64,000 bases of DNA from the NCBI RefSeq assembly GCF_049532895.1, contig NZ_CP064031.1, forward strand, positions 992,001-1,056,000, read 5' to 3'. The stretch is from Dyella_B acidisoli. GTDB taxonomy: Bacteria; Pseudomonadota; Gammaproteobacteria; Xanthomonadales; Rhodanobacteraceae. The notes under the pieces were generated by a model. That model was not told the origin of the DNA. It ran no database searches and saw only the letters and a list, made by a program, of their open reading frames with translations. Of the stretch, positions 41,756 to 49,941 are shown one piece after another. Every line of letters begins with the position of its first letter. Position 1 is the first letter of the stretch. The translations under genes were made by a program, and so were the position numbers.

Positions 41756-42274
41756 TCAATGACGACCGCGGGGAGGCATGCCGAACGCACGCCCCGCGGG
41801 TAAGGTGGAGCCTGGTCCCATGTGTTCCAGCCATTGGCGCTTCTCCTCCGGCGACTGCTGCAACCAACGACGGCGGAGTTCTTCACGCTGATCCGGTGGC
41901 AATTGCTGGTAGCGCTTAAAGGCTTCGTGCAATTGCTGTTGCTTATCCGCAGGCAGGGTGTCGTACAAATGCTGGTTTTGCCGAGCCTGCTCGCGCTGCT
42001 CTGGTGTCATTTTTTGCCAGCGATCAATGCGCTCGCGAATTTCCTGTTGCTTGTCCGGCGGTAGCTTCATCCATTCCTGGGTGCGCTGAATCATGTGTTC
42101 CTGGCGGGCCTGCGGCAGCGTGTTCCACTGTGACTGCAGCGGTGCGAGCAGGTATTGCTGGGATGGGCTCAGGCTGCCCCATGGATGGATGTTTTGCGCG
42201 TACGCGGGTGCCGCGATCATCAGACCGAGCAGGAAGGTCAACAGCGCTGGCAGGCGAACTCTTCGTAGCAACAT
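41756..42274 (-). CDS. DUF3106 domain-containing exported protein
   Basis: 172-residue exported protein. Signal peptide (VRLPALLTFLLGLMIAAPAY, cleavage after AYAQ) then a helical, charged body with repeats of WMKLPPDKQQEIRERIDRWQ, TPEQREQARQ and LPPDQREELRRRW. These are typical of DUF3106, with Pro-Pro/Glu-Gln turns about every 15 residues. Last of three minus-strand genes with the sigma factor, so possibly its target or modulator. Confidence 0.85.
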   Translation of the reverse strand: MLLRRVRLPALLTFLLGLMIAAPAYAQNIHPWGSLSPSQQYLLAPLQSQWNTLPQARQEHMIQRTQEWMKLPPDKQQEIRERIDRWQKMTPEQREQARQNQHLYDTLPADKQQQLHEAFKRYQQLPPDQREELRRRWLQQSPEEKRQWLEHMGPGSTLPAGRAFGMPPRGRH

Positions 42275-42277
42275 GGA

Positions 42278-42664
42278 TCAACGTTTGGCCTGGCTGCCGT
42301 CGTTGGCGGCGAGCCAGCTGTAAAAGTCGAGGTTCTGATAAAGGCCAGGATCGGCTTTATCGGCACCCGGCGGTAAATATTCATTCTCCTGCTCGGTGAC
42401 GGCAACGACCTGCGGCTTTCCGTCCGCCTGTGGCTGAGGCGAGGGCTGCCAGGTCATCAGCGCCGCCAAGGCAACGGCCGCTAGGGCGCCTACCGGCAAC
42501 AGCACGCGAGCACGGTGATGCGGCGAGGTGTGCGCAGTGGCCGCTTCCAGGGCCGTGCGACGCACGGCGCGCAGGCGACCGGCGGTGACAGGGTCGATGC
42601 TTTGCGTCGCCTCCTGGTAGAGCGCGCGAACGCGCTGTTCGAATTGTTTGTCGGACGAGTTCAT
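42278..42664 (-). CDS. DUF3619-like membrane protein, possible anti-sigma factor
   Basis: 128 residues from ATG 42664, which overlaps the sigma factor stop as ATGA. The N-terminal 55 residues (QFEQRVRALYQEATQSIDPV) are soluble, one membrane segment follows (LLPVGALAAVALAALMTW, about 56-73), and the remainder is periplasmic, ending in NLDFYSWLAANDG. The layout matches DUF3619. Its tie to the sigma factor by translational coupling suggests an anti-sigma role, but no zinc-binding anti-sigma motif is seen. Confidence 0.78.
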   Translation of the reverse strand: MNSSDKQFEQRVRALYQEATQSIDPVTAGRLRAVRRTALEAATAHTSPHHRARVLLPVGALAAVALAALMTWQPSPQPQADGKPQVVAVTEQENEYLPPGADKADPGLYQNLDFYSWLAANDGSQAKR

Positions 42665-43308
42665 CGCCACTCCTCCAAATGCTCCCGCAGATGTTGCATG
42701 GCTCGCGAGAGATGGGTTTTCACACTACCTTCCGAGCAACCCATCGCGTGAGCGGTTTCCGCCACGTCCAGCCCCTCCAGCACTCGAAAGGTGAAGGCTT
42801 CGCGTTGGCGCTGTGGAAGCCGCCGTACGGCAGCGGCCACATCCGCGTAGGACTGCTCTCCATGTAGCTTTTCCAACGGATCCGGGCCGTTGTCGGCCGG
42901 TTCCCAAACCGGGAGTTCGTCGCCGTCATCATCGTGACCGCCGCCCAGCCAGCCCACCACGATGGAGCGCACCTTGCGGCGGCGCTGCAGGTCCACGATG
43001 CGCCGGCGCAGGATGCCCCAGAACAGTGGCGTCCATTCCTCCGCAGGTTTAGTGCGGTAATGCTTGACCAGACGGAGCATGGCGTCCTGCACCGCATCCA
43101 GCGCGTCCTCACGATTGCCCAGGTGCAGCTCGGCCATGCGGAAGGCTCGTCGCTCCATGCTGGCCAGAAAGGCATCCAGGGTCGCAGGTACTGCCTGGCC
43201 TTGCGGCGCAAGAAGTTCGGCCTCGAAAACGGCTGAGACGCTGTTCATAGCGCCGTTCTCCGGATCGTCGGGGCGAGCATCCTGGGGCTCCATCTGTTCG
43301 ACTCTCAT
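42661..43308 (-). CDS. ECF-type RNA polymerase sigma factor
   Basis: 215-residue sigma factor. Region 2 is about 45-105 (AELHLGNREDALDAVQDAML, then RLVKHYR) and region 4 about 155-205 (LPQRQREAFTFRVLEGLDVA, ETAHAMGCSEGSVKTHLSRA). The linker of about 40 residues is acidic (GGGHDDDGDELPVWEP). ATGs at 43308, 43293 and 43248 are candidate starts; the first is used. First of a minus-strand trio with the DUF3619-like and DUF3106 genes. Confidence 0.92.
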   Translation of the reverse strand: MRVEQMEPQDARPDDPENGAMNSVSAVFEAELLAPQGQAVPATLDAFLASMERRAFRMAELHLGNREDALDAVQDAMLRLVKHYRTKPAEEWTPLFWGILRRRIVDLQRRRKVRSIVVGWLGGGHDDDGDELPVWEPADNGPDPLEKLHGEQSYADVAAAVRRLPQRQREAFTFRVLEGLDVAETAHAMGCSEGSVKTHLSRAMQHLREHLEEWR

Positions 43309-43451
43309 CTCAACGCGCTGAGCCCGCGCGGGTTGACTTTACAGGGCCTTTGGGGGCCTCGCCGGAATAACTAAGCCGCCGAACGGCATGGATCGCAGCA
43401 TCCCGGCCACCGTATGATGCGGCGAATGTGACCGATTGGCGGGGGAAAGAC

Positions 43452-43760
43452 ATGCTGGACGGGTTCCTGGCGCTTTACATCTTCATGCTGGCGGCATTTA
43501 CGGGGTACGAAATCATTGCGCGAGTGCCGGTGATCCTGCACACGCCCTTGATGTCCGGCTCCAACTTCATCCACGGCATTGTGCTGGTTGGGGCCATGAT
43601 CGCGCTAGGCCATGCCCGCACGCCATTCGAAATGGCGATAGGTTTCATCGGCGTACTGTTGGGTGCCGGCAACGCCGCCGGCGGTTACGTGGTGACTGAA
43701 CGGATGCTGGAGATGTTCAAGTCCAGCAAACCCGGACAGGGCCGCGGGGAGGCCAAGTGA
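43452..43760 (+). CDS. pntAB: NAD(P) transhydrogenase subunit alpha, part 2 (membrane)
   Basis: 102-residue membrane part of the transhydrogenase alpha subunit (alpha-2), about three membrane segments. ATG 43452 is preferred to the upstream GTG because a gggggaa RBS precedes it by 5 bases. Typical segments: ALYIFMLAAFTGYEIIARVP and LMSGSNFIHGIVLVGAMIAL. The stop overlaps the start of pntB. It is part of the proton channel together with PntB. Confidence 0.92.
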   Translation: MLDGFLALYIFMLAAFTGYEIIARVPVILHTPLMSGSNFIHGIVLVGAMIALGHARTPFEMAIGFIGVLLGAGNAAGGYVVTERMLEMFKSSKPGQGRGEAK

Positions 43761-45232
43761 TGGCCTGGGCGCAGACGTTGCAGACGTTGATAGATGCCTG
43801 TTATTTCATCGCCGCACTCCTGTTCATCCTTGGCCTGAAGCGCATGAGTTCCCCGCGCACCGCGCGCGGCGGCATCGTGTGGGCTGGCTTCGGCATGCTG
43901 CTGGCGGTGGTGGCCACACTCTTGCTGCCGGACATGCAGCACCGCGGGCTGATCATTGCCGCCGTGCTGATAGGCGTGGCGGCGGCCTGGTGGTCCGGGC
44001 GGCGTGTAGCGATGACCGCCATGCCGCAAATGGTGGCGCTCTACAACGGCATGGGCGGCGGCGCGGCGGCGGCGATTGGTGCCTCGGAACTGATCGGACA
44101 CGCACAGGATTTTGCGATCGCCGCGCCAAACACCTTCCCCTTGATGCCGGAAAGTTGGTCACCACTGCATGGCGCCACCTCCGTGGTGCCGCTGAGCCCG
44201 GTAGCACTGGCTTTGGGTGTACTGGGTGCGCTGATCGGTTCGGTGAGTTTTTCTGGTTCGTTGATCGCTTTTGCCAAGCTGCAGGGCTGGCTGGATCGCC
44301 GTTTAGTTTTCCCAGGCCAGCAGGTGGTGAATCTGCTGGTGTTGGCGGCAGCGGTAGGGATCGGCGTTTGGCTTGCGACCGGGCATCTCACCATCGCGCT
44401 GGTCTGTGCGTTCTTCGTGTTCGCCTTGCTGTTCGGCCTGCTTATGACGTTGCCGATCGGCGGCGCCGACATGCCGGTGGTGATCTCGCTCTACAACGCC
44501 TTTACCGGCCTGGCGGTGGCATTCGAAGGTTATGTGCTGCAGAACGAGGCCATGATCATCGCCGGCATGGTGGTGGGCGCCGCCGGTACGTTGCTGACGC
44601 AGTTGATGGCCAAGGCCATGAATCGCTCGATCGGCAACGTGCTGTTCGGCAATTTCGGAGCCACTTCAAACGCGGCGGCGCAGACCATCGACGGCAGTCA
44701 GAAACCGGTCGAAGCGGCCGATGCCGCAGTGATGATGGCGTATGCCGAACGCGTGGTGATCGTGCCGGGTTACGGCATGGCTGTGGCACAGGCGCAGCAC
44801 AAGGTGTGGGAATTTGCGCAGTTGTTGATCGCGCGTGGGGTGAAGGTGAAGTTCGCCATTCATCCGGTGGCGGGCCGCATGCCCGGTCACATGAACGTGC
44901 TGCTCGCCGAAGCGGGCGTGCCATACGACCTGATCGCGGACATGGAAGACATCAATCCGGAATTTCCCGTCACCGACGTGGCGCTGGTGATCGGCGCCAA
45001 CGACGTGGTCAATCCGATGGCCAAGACCGATCCTGCTTCACCGATCTACGGCATGCCGATCCTCGACGTCGCCGATGCGAAACAGGTGATCGTGGTGAAG
45101 CGAGGCAAGGGCACTGGGTTCGCCGGCATCGAAAATGCGCTGTTCTACGCTGACAACACGCGCATGCTCTACGGTGACGGTCAGGCGGCGGCGGGTCAGT
45201 TGGTGTCGGAATTGAAGTCGCTGGACGCTTAG
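43760..45232 (+). CDS. pntB: NAD(P) transhydrogenase subunit beta
   Basis: 490 residues from ATG 43760, which shares TGATG with the pntAB stop. An N-terminal half with about nine membrane segments is followed by a soluble NADP-binding dIII (about 310-490), with the GYGMAVAQAQHKVWEFAQLL and RMPGHMNVLLAEAGVPYD motifs and KRGKGTGFAGIENALFY. With PntAA and PntAB it couples proton entry to hydride transfer from NADH to NADP. Confidence 0.96.
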   Translation: MAWAQTLQTLIDACYFIAALLFILGLKRMSSPRTARGGIVWAGFGMLLAVVATLLLPDMQHRGLIIAAVLIGVAAAWWSGRRVAMTAMPQMVALYNGMGGGAAAAIGASELIGHAQDFAIAAPNTFPLMPESWSPLHGATSVVPLSPVALALGVLGALIGSVSFSGSLIAFAKLQGWLDRRLVFPGQQVVNLLVLAAAVGIGVWLATGHLTIALVCAFFVFALLFGLLMTLPIGGADMPVVISLYNAFTGLAVAFEGYVLQNEAMIIAGMVVGAAGTLLTQLMAKAMNRSIGNVLFGNFGATSNAAAQTIDGSQKPVEAADAAVMMAYAERVVIVPGYGMAVAQAQHKVWEFAQLLIARGVKVKFAIHPVAGRMPGHMNVLLAEAGVPYDLIADMEDINPEFPVTDVALVIGANDVVNPMAKTDPASPIYGMPILDVADAKQVIVVKRGKGTGFAGIENALFYADNTRMLYGDGQAAAGQLVSELKSLDA

Positions 45233-45676
45233 TCAGTTTGTTTTGCGCGGAGGTGCAGCGGGCGAACGCACTGCGATCATTATCGCAACGACGACGCCCG
45301 CTACTGACCAGGCCACGTCGGCTTTGCTAGTGGCCATATGCGCGAAATCCAGCAGCATGGGCAGGCCAGCGGTACGCATCGTATTTACCAAGCCATAGCC
45401 CATCATGGCGGCAATGTTCACCGTGGTAATCAGCACGCGAATGTAAGCACTGGCGACTACGGTGGCGATCGCTGCGAGCAGCGCCGCGTTCCATTTGCGG
45501 CCGTGCACCCATTGCCGGATCGCGATGGCGAGAAGCCAGCCTGCGGGCACTGCCAACCAGGGTAGCGGCCGATGGAAGAACACGGTGGGCAGCAGCCAGA
45601 TGGCGCCGGCCGCGAGCCCCAGCATCACCGCGCACAACAGCGCGAAGCATTCGCTGACGATCTTCCGCACGATCAT
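45233..45676 (-). CDS. Hypothetical membrane protein
   Basis: 147-residue polytopic protein I do not recognise. Four predicted segments: about 8-30, 38-52, 65-85 and 122-137, with a basic cytosolic loop (HGRKWN) and C-terminus (PAAPPRKTN). The stop directly abuts that of pntB on the other strand, with no spare base, so the two 3' ends are back to back. No function can be read. Confidence 0.75.
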   Translation of the reverse strand: MIVRKIVSECFALLCAVMLGLAAGAIWLLPTVFFHRPLPWLAVPAGWLLAIAIRQWVHGRKWNAALLAAIATVVASAYIRVLITTVNIAAMMGYGLVNTMRTAGLPMLLDFAHMATSKADVAWSVAGVVVAIMIAVRSPAAPPRKTN

Positions 45677-45886
45677 GGGCGGTTACTACGTTTGGCTGGG
45701 AACACGGTGCGCGCTGTCCTGCAGGCAAGGCAAAGCGGGCATCTTAACGTGATCCGAGTGCTCAGGTCCCTTGAGTTTGGGCGAATTCAGCCTGATGTGG
45801 GGGACAGGCCCTACGAATGGCCGGCATAATAGAGGGCCGGATCGCCGCTGGCCGGCAATGCCCCAACGATTTCCCCAAGAGATGAC

Positions 45887-46444
45887 ATGAGCGGTTTCAG
45901 TCTTAGCAGCGAGCCTTTCACCCTGCAGCGCGATTGCAACGTGGTCATGGTGCCGCAGGGCGAAAACGTGGTGCTGCCAGCCGGCCAAGTGGGTTACATC
46001 ACGCAAGCGCTCGGCGGCAGCTTTACCGTGTACGTGGAAGGCAATCTGTTTCGTGTTGCCGGCAAGGACGCCGATGCATTGGGCAAGGAGCCGCCGCCGC
46101 CGCTGGAACTCCCGGACGACGCTACCGACGCTGACGTGGAAGCGCTGGTGTGGCAGCAATTGCGCACCGTGTTCGATCCTGAGATTCCGATCAATGTGGT
46201 GGAACTGGGCTTGGTCTACGACGTGAGCCTGGAAACCGTCGCTCCCGAAGAACGCAAGGTGTACGTCAAGATGACGCTCACTGCACCGGGTTGCGGCATG
46301 GGTGACGTGCTGATCGATGATGCGCGCACCAAGCTCGAATTGATTCCGACGATCAAGGAAGCGGATGTCGATCTGGTGTTCGATCCGCCGTGGAATCACT
46401 CGATGATGTCGGAAGTGGCGAAGCTCGAAACGGGAATGCTCTGA
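45887..46444 (+). CDS. sufT: Fe-S cluster assembly protein SufT
   Basis: 185-residue protein of the MIP18/DUF59 family, of the SufT type. An N-terminal beta-rich domain (about 1-75) precedes the DUF59 domain (about 85-180), with FDPEIPINVVELGLVYDVSL and the conserved Cys in TAPGCGMGDVL. SufT aids Fe-S cluster insertion into target proteins. It stands alone here, not in a suf operon. Confidence 0.92.
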   Translation: MSGFSLSSEPFTLQRDCNVVMVPQGENVVLPAGQVGYITQALGGSFTVYVEGNLFRVAGKDADALGKEPPPPLELPDDATDADVEALVWQQLRTVFDPEIPINVVELGLVYDVSLETVAPEERKVYVKMTLTAPGCGMGDVLIDDARTKLELIPTIKEADVDLVFDPPWNHSMMSEVAKLETGML

Positions 46445-46445
46445 G

Positions 46446-46520
46446 GTAGGTTGGGGTGTAAACCCCAACGTTCCCATGTCTCTCAGGATCGCGATGCTGG
46501 GGTTTGCACCCCAACCTACG
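46446..46520. repeat. Family 3 inverted-repeat pair
   Basis: Two units of the unit gtaggttggggtgtaaaccc/caac (left) and its inverse (right), around a spacer reading catgtctctcaggatcg. In the copy at 48859-48933 the spacer reads as the reverse complement of this, so the element has inserted in the opposite sense there. Confidence 0.85.
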
Positions 46521-46522
46521 CA

Positions 46523-47014
46523 TCAGTTGCGCACTTCCTCGAAGCGATTCGCATCGCGATTCTTGCGCACCTTGGCTGGATCCCACACGCGACCGTTCAT
46601 CGCGATATAAACGCCATCCGGTAGCGTCTGCACGGCGGCCACCGCGCAGCCAATGTTGAACACTGCATCCGAACCTTGGAAGCGTGCAGGATTCAGTGCG
46701 CCGGTGAGAACGATCACCTTACCTTTGAGTGAAGCGAGCTCTTGCGCGGTTTCCACCATGGTGTCGGTGCCGTGTGTCACCAGCACGTGGCGGCTCGGCT
46801 GGGCTTCGATGGTGGAGCGGATCAGTGCGCGATCTTCCTGGGTGATATGCAGGCTGTCCTTGCGCAGGATCGGAATCACATCAAACTGGAACGCCACGCC
46901 GAGCTGGCTGAGGATTTCGCCGATCTGCGGTGCGCCGATCTTGTAGTCCGACTTGTCGTCGAAGTAGATCTTGTCGATGGTGCCGCCGGTGGTGACGATA
47001 GTCAGATGCTGCAT
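46523..47014 (-). CDS. Asparaginase-domain protein (N-terminal domain only)
   Basis: 163 residues from ATG 47014. Motifs TTGGTIDK (Thr1) and VTHGTDTMVETA (Thr2 and Lys) are those of type I/II L-asparaginases. Only the N-terminal catalytic domain is present, against about 330 residues in the usual enzyme. It is therefore either a short family seen in this order or a truncated gene. Alternative ATG 47047 adds 11 residues. A transposable-type repeat lies directly upstream, so starts beyond 47064 are unlikely. Confidence 0.82.
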   Translation of the reverse strand: MQHLTIVTTGGTIDKIYFDDKSDYKIGAPQIGEILSQLGVAFQFDVIPILRKDSLHITQEDRALIRSTIEAQPSRHVLVTHGTDTMVETAQELASLKGKVIVLTGALNPARFQGSDAVFNIGCAVAAVQTLPDGVYIAMNGRVWDPAKVRKNRDANRFEEVRN

Positions 47015-47063
47015 GATCGGATAGGCGCGAAGGGGGAGGCTGGGCATTCTAGCTGGTCTGACT

Positions 47064-47139
47064 GAGCGTCTGTTTGATACCCCCCCGCGGCCCACCCAGG
47101 GGCCATGCGAACCACGCTGAGCTATCAAACAGGCTCTTA
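47064..47139. mobile_element. Palindromic MITE-like element, short derivative (copy C)
   Basis: A 76-base derivative of the element at 6446 and 40421. The right end gcgaaccacgctgagctatc, then aaacaggctctta, matches copy A's right end; the left end gagcgtctgtttgata is the inverted terminus. The core of the longer copies is missing, being replaced by a C-rich stretch (acccccccgcgg). Upstream of the asparaginase-like gene. Confidence 0.7.
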
Positions 47140-47144
47140 GGCGA

Positions 47145-48785
47145 TCATTCCATCAGCAGTCGGCTATCTTCCTCGTTGAGATCGGAAAGACGGAGCAGGC
47201 CATGGCCCAGGAAGCGGCGTAGTGCCGCTGCCGGGCGCTGATCGCGCTGGGTTGACCATGCTGCCTGACGGGCAAGCAGCGCTGCCGCCGCGCAGCGCGC
47301 CAGGGTCAGGGCAATGCCGCGGGCACCGGCTTCGAGTTCGGAACGCTCGACCTTCTTCGCGTCCAGATGCATGGCCGTGGCATCCAATGCCGCCTGTACG
47401 GTGAACGAAGCTTGCGTGTTGTGCGCCTTGCCCAGCCATTCGCCGATGAGTTTGCGCAGCGAGGCGAAACTGTTGTGTCCGGCCAGTGCACGCAGGCTGT
47501 CCAGCGACAGCACGTTGGTGGTGCCCTCCCAGATCGCATACACCTGGGCGTCGCGCAGCAACTGGGGTAAGCCGGTGTCTTCGATGTAGCCGGCGCCGCC
47601 GAAACATTCCAGCGCTTCCGAGCATAGATTCACCGCCATCTTGCCCGTCCAGAGCTTCACCAGCGGGGTAAGCAAGCGCAATGCGACAGTTTCATGCGGC
47701 GTGGCCATACCTTGTTCCACTCGCCCGAGCAGGTGCGCTACTTCGAAGGTAAGCGCAAACGCGCCTTCGAACTCGGCTTGCATGTCCGCGATTGTCTGTA
47801 CGTGCAAGGGCTGTTCGCGCAATGGACGTCCAAATGCATGGCGTCGCGTTGCGTAGTCACGCGCAAGGCTGATCCCGCGCGCCATGCTGGCAATGGCACC
47901 AATCGCATTCCACGTGCGCGTGATGTTGAGCATCGGCGCAACCTGGCGTACACCGTGCGCAAGTTCGCCTACCGGCCAGGCGGGCAGACCATCGAGGTGG
48001 ATCTCTGCGGTGGGGAGTTCGTGCGTGCCGAGCTTGTCCTTCAAACGATCGATGATCAGTTCTGGTTTGCGCGCCTGACCATCCATGGTTTCCACATAGA
48101 ACAAGGCAAGCGATGAGGCGCCTTCGCCTGCACTTTCCGGGCGCGCCAAGGCCAGCGCAGCTTCGCCCACCACCGCGGAACTGAACCACTTGCGCCCGTA
48201 CAAACGCCATTGGCCTTGCGCATCCTGCCTGGCTACGGTTTCAGTGTTGCCGACATCAGAGCCGCCGGTGTTTTCCGTCATCCATTGCCCGGATAGCCAG
48301 AATCCGCCGGCCTCGCGGCTGAGGAAGTGCGGCAGCGCGCGATCGATCAGCGACGGGTTGCCGGAGGCTTTGAGCGCGGTGGCAGCGCCATCGGTCATCG
48401 CCAGTGGGCAGGTGTAGAACTCGCTGGCCACGTGATAGAGATAGGCACGGGCGAATTCTTCCAGTCGCGCGTATTCGTGTGCTTCATGTCCGGACGCGAG
48501 AATCGCGTGGCGCGTCGTAAGCGCCGGCCCTTCGAGCCACGCCGGGGTCAATTCGATCCGATCGACGCGACAGCCCCAGGCGTCCCATTGCGTCAAGACA
48601 GGTTTGCGGCGCGTGCTGCGGCTGCTGCGCTCGAAGGCCATCAGCGCGTAGTCGCCCAGTGCGTCGAGATCGGCGTCCAGCGCTGCGCGCCGCTCGGGTG
48701 GAAGCACACGGTTGAGCAGGGCGGTCAGCAGGCGATCGCCGCGATATGGATGCGCGAGTTGTGGGGCGTCTTGCAAGAATCCCAT
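47145..48785 (-). CDS. Acyl-CoA dehydrogenase, AidB-like
   Basis: 546-residue flavoprotein of the AidB type of acyl-CoA dehydrogenase. ATG 48785 follows a gaggtga RBS. The sequence has an N-terminal AidB-like part (about 1-170), the FAD-binding beta-barrel (about 175-280, WMTENTGGSDVGNTETVARQ) and the helical C-terminal domain with RHAFGRPLREQPLHVQTIAD and ECFGGAGYIEDTGLPQLLRD. AidB is induced by alkylating agents and binds DNA; whether this protein does so is not shown. Confidence 0.88.
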   Translation of the reverse strand: MGFLQDAPQLAHPYRGDRLLTALLNRVLPPERRAALDADLDALGDYALMAFERSSRSTRRKPVLTQWDAWGCRVDRIELTPAWLEGPALTTRHAILASGHEAHEYARLEEFARAYLYHVASEFYTCPLAMTDGAATALKASGNPSLIDRALPHFLSREAGGFWLSGQWMTENTGGSDVGNTETVARQDAQGQWRLYGRKWFSSAVVGEAALALARPESAGEGASSLALFYVETMDGQARKPELIIDRLKDKLGTHELPTAEIHLDGLPAWPVGELAHGVRQVAPMLNITRTWNAIGAIASMARGISLARDYATRRHAFGRPLREQPLHVQTIADMQAEFEGAFALTFEVAHLLGRVEQGMATPHETVALRLLTPLVKLWTGKMAVNLCSEALECFGGAGYIEDTGLPQLLRDAQVYAIWEGTTNVLSLDSLRALAGHNSFASLRKLIGEWLGKAHNTQASFTVQAALDATAMHLDAKKVERSELEAGARGIALTLARCAAAALLARQAAWSTQRDQRPAAALRRFLGHGLLRLSDLNEEDSRLLME

Positions 48786-48858
48786 AGCGGTCACCTCGGC
48801 AAGTCTGCTTGTAACCTACCAAACTGCTCTGTGGCTTGCCTGTAAAAAGGATGCGCTC

Positions 48859-48933
48859 GGTAGATGGGGGTGCAAACCCCAACATCACGATCCTGAGAGA
48901 CATGGCGATGCTGGGATTTGCACTCCAGCCTAC
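48859..48933. repeat. Family 3 inverted-repeat pair (inverted spacer)
   Basis: ggtagatgggggtgcaaacc/ccaac at the left and its inverse at the right, around a spacer cgatcctgagagacatg that is the reverse complement of the spacer in the 46446 copy. Between the acyl-CoA dehydrogenase gene and the DUF2069 gene. Confidence 0.85.
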
Positions 48934-49277
48934 GTTCTTTGGCGGCGCTTCACGCCCGCGCCAAGCGCGCCGATCAATGCCAAGGCGAATAAAATCTCCA
49001 GCATCGCGGGTACACGTTCTTGCGTTGAACTCCAGCTCTCAGCTACGCCGTGGCAAAAGTAAAACAGGCTGAGCATGCCGACCCACAGCAAAGCTCTACG
49101 CACGTTGCCGATCGCCAGCAGCGGCAGCAACAGCGGAATCACTGCCACGCCCAGCGCCAGCCACATCGGCACACGTTGCGGCGGAAACAGCCACGCATAC
49201 CACGCGCACTGCAGCAGGATCTGCGCGATCCATGCCGCTACGCCGATGCGATTCATCACTCCCAGCCGCGCCATCAC
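48930..49277 (-). CDS. DUF2069 domain-containing membrane protein
   Basis: 115-residue inner-membrane protein with four hydrophobic segments (about 9-30, 36-56, 62-78, 88-107), as in DUF2069. The aromatic segment AQILLQCAWYAWLFPPQRVP is typical. The start overlaps the stop of wrbA by 4 bases, so it is translated with it. Function unknown; its pairing with wrbA recurs in related bacteria. Confidence 0.85.
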   Translation of the reverse strand: MMARLGVMNRIGVAAWIAQILLQCAWYAWLFPPQRVPMWLALGVAVIPLLLPLLAIGNVRRALLWVGMLSLFYFCHGVAESWSSTQERVPAMLEILFALALIGALGAGVKRRQRT

Positions 49278-49873
49278 ACGCTAACGGCGAGCTTGCGAGC
49301 GGTATCCGCCAGTCGCCGACCGAGCGCACGCGCCAGTTCGCGTTCGTGTTCGCTGATGGCGTTCTCGCCCTTGCTACCGCTCACGTGACTGGCGCCGTAC
49401 GGTGTGCCGCCGCTCTGTGTATGGCTGAGTGCTGGCTCGGTGTAAGGAATCCCCAGCAAGAGCATGCCATGGTGAAGCAGGGGCAGCGCCATGCTCAGCA
49501 GGGTAGATTCCTGCCCGCCATGCATGGTGCTGGTGGCGGTGAACACCGCGGCTGGCTTGCCCACCAGCGTCCCGCTCGCCCATTCGGCGCCGGTCGTGTC
49601 TAAGAAATGCTTCAGCGGTGCGGCCATGTTGCCGAAGCGTGTAGGGCTGCCCAGCGCCAGCCCCACGCATTCATGCAGATCCTGCTTGGTGACATAGGGC
49701 GCGCCTTCCTCGGGTTCTGGCGGCTGAGCCACTTCAGTCACGGGGGCCACTGGTGGAACTTGCCGCAGGCGTGAACGCATGCCGGGGACTTCTTCCACGC
49801 CCCTAGCGATCAGGCGGGCCAGTTGGGCGGTGTGGCCGGTGCGGCTGTAGTACAGGATCAGAATGTCGCTCAT
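49274..49873 (-). CDS. wrbA: NAD(P)H:quinone oxidoreductase WrbA
   Basis: 199 residues from ATG 49873; an ATG at 49885 would add four. Flavodoxin-like fold with FMN-binding LYYSRTGHTAQLARLIARGV at the N-terminus, SPTRFGNMAAPLKHFLDTTG (about 80-100) and TATSTMHGGQES. It carries a long loop (PPVAPVTEVAQPPEPEEGAP). Reduces quinones by two electrons to limit redox cycling. Upstream of the DUF2069 gene. Confidence 0.93.
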   Translation of the reverse strand: MSDILILYYSRTGHTAQLARLIARGVEEVPGMRSRLRQVPPVAPVTEVAQPPEPEEGAPYVTKQDLHECVGLALGSPTRFGNMAAPLKHFLDTTGAEWASGTLVGKPAAVFTATSTMHGGQESTLLSMALPLLHHGMLLLGIPYTEPALSHTQSGGTPYGASHVSGSKGENAISEHERELARALGRRLADTARKLAVSV

Positions 49874-49941
49874 CGTTTGGGGCATTCATTGAGGATGGGG
49901 TAGTGTACGGGCGAGATCAGGGATGTTGAGCACGTAGACGC

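Noticed and set aside
43879..45153. A 424-codon open frame on the plus strand inside pntB
   Set aside because: Out of frame with pntB, which is intact and strongly conserved. The translation is Gly/Arg/Asp-rich with no motif.
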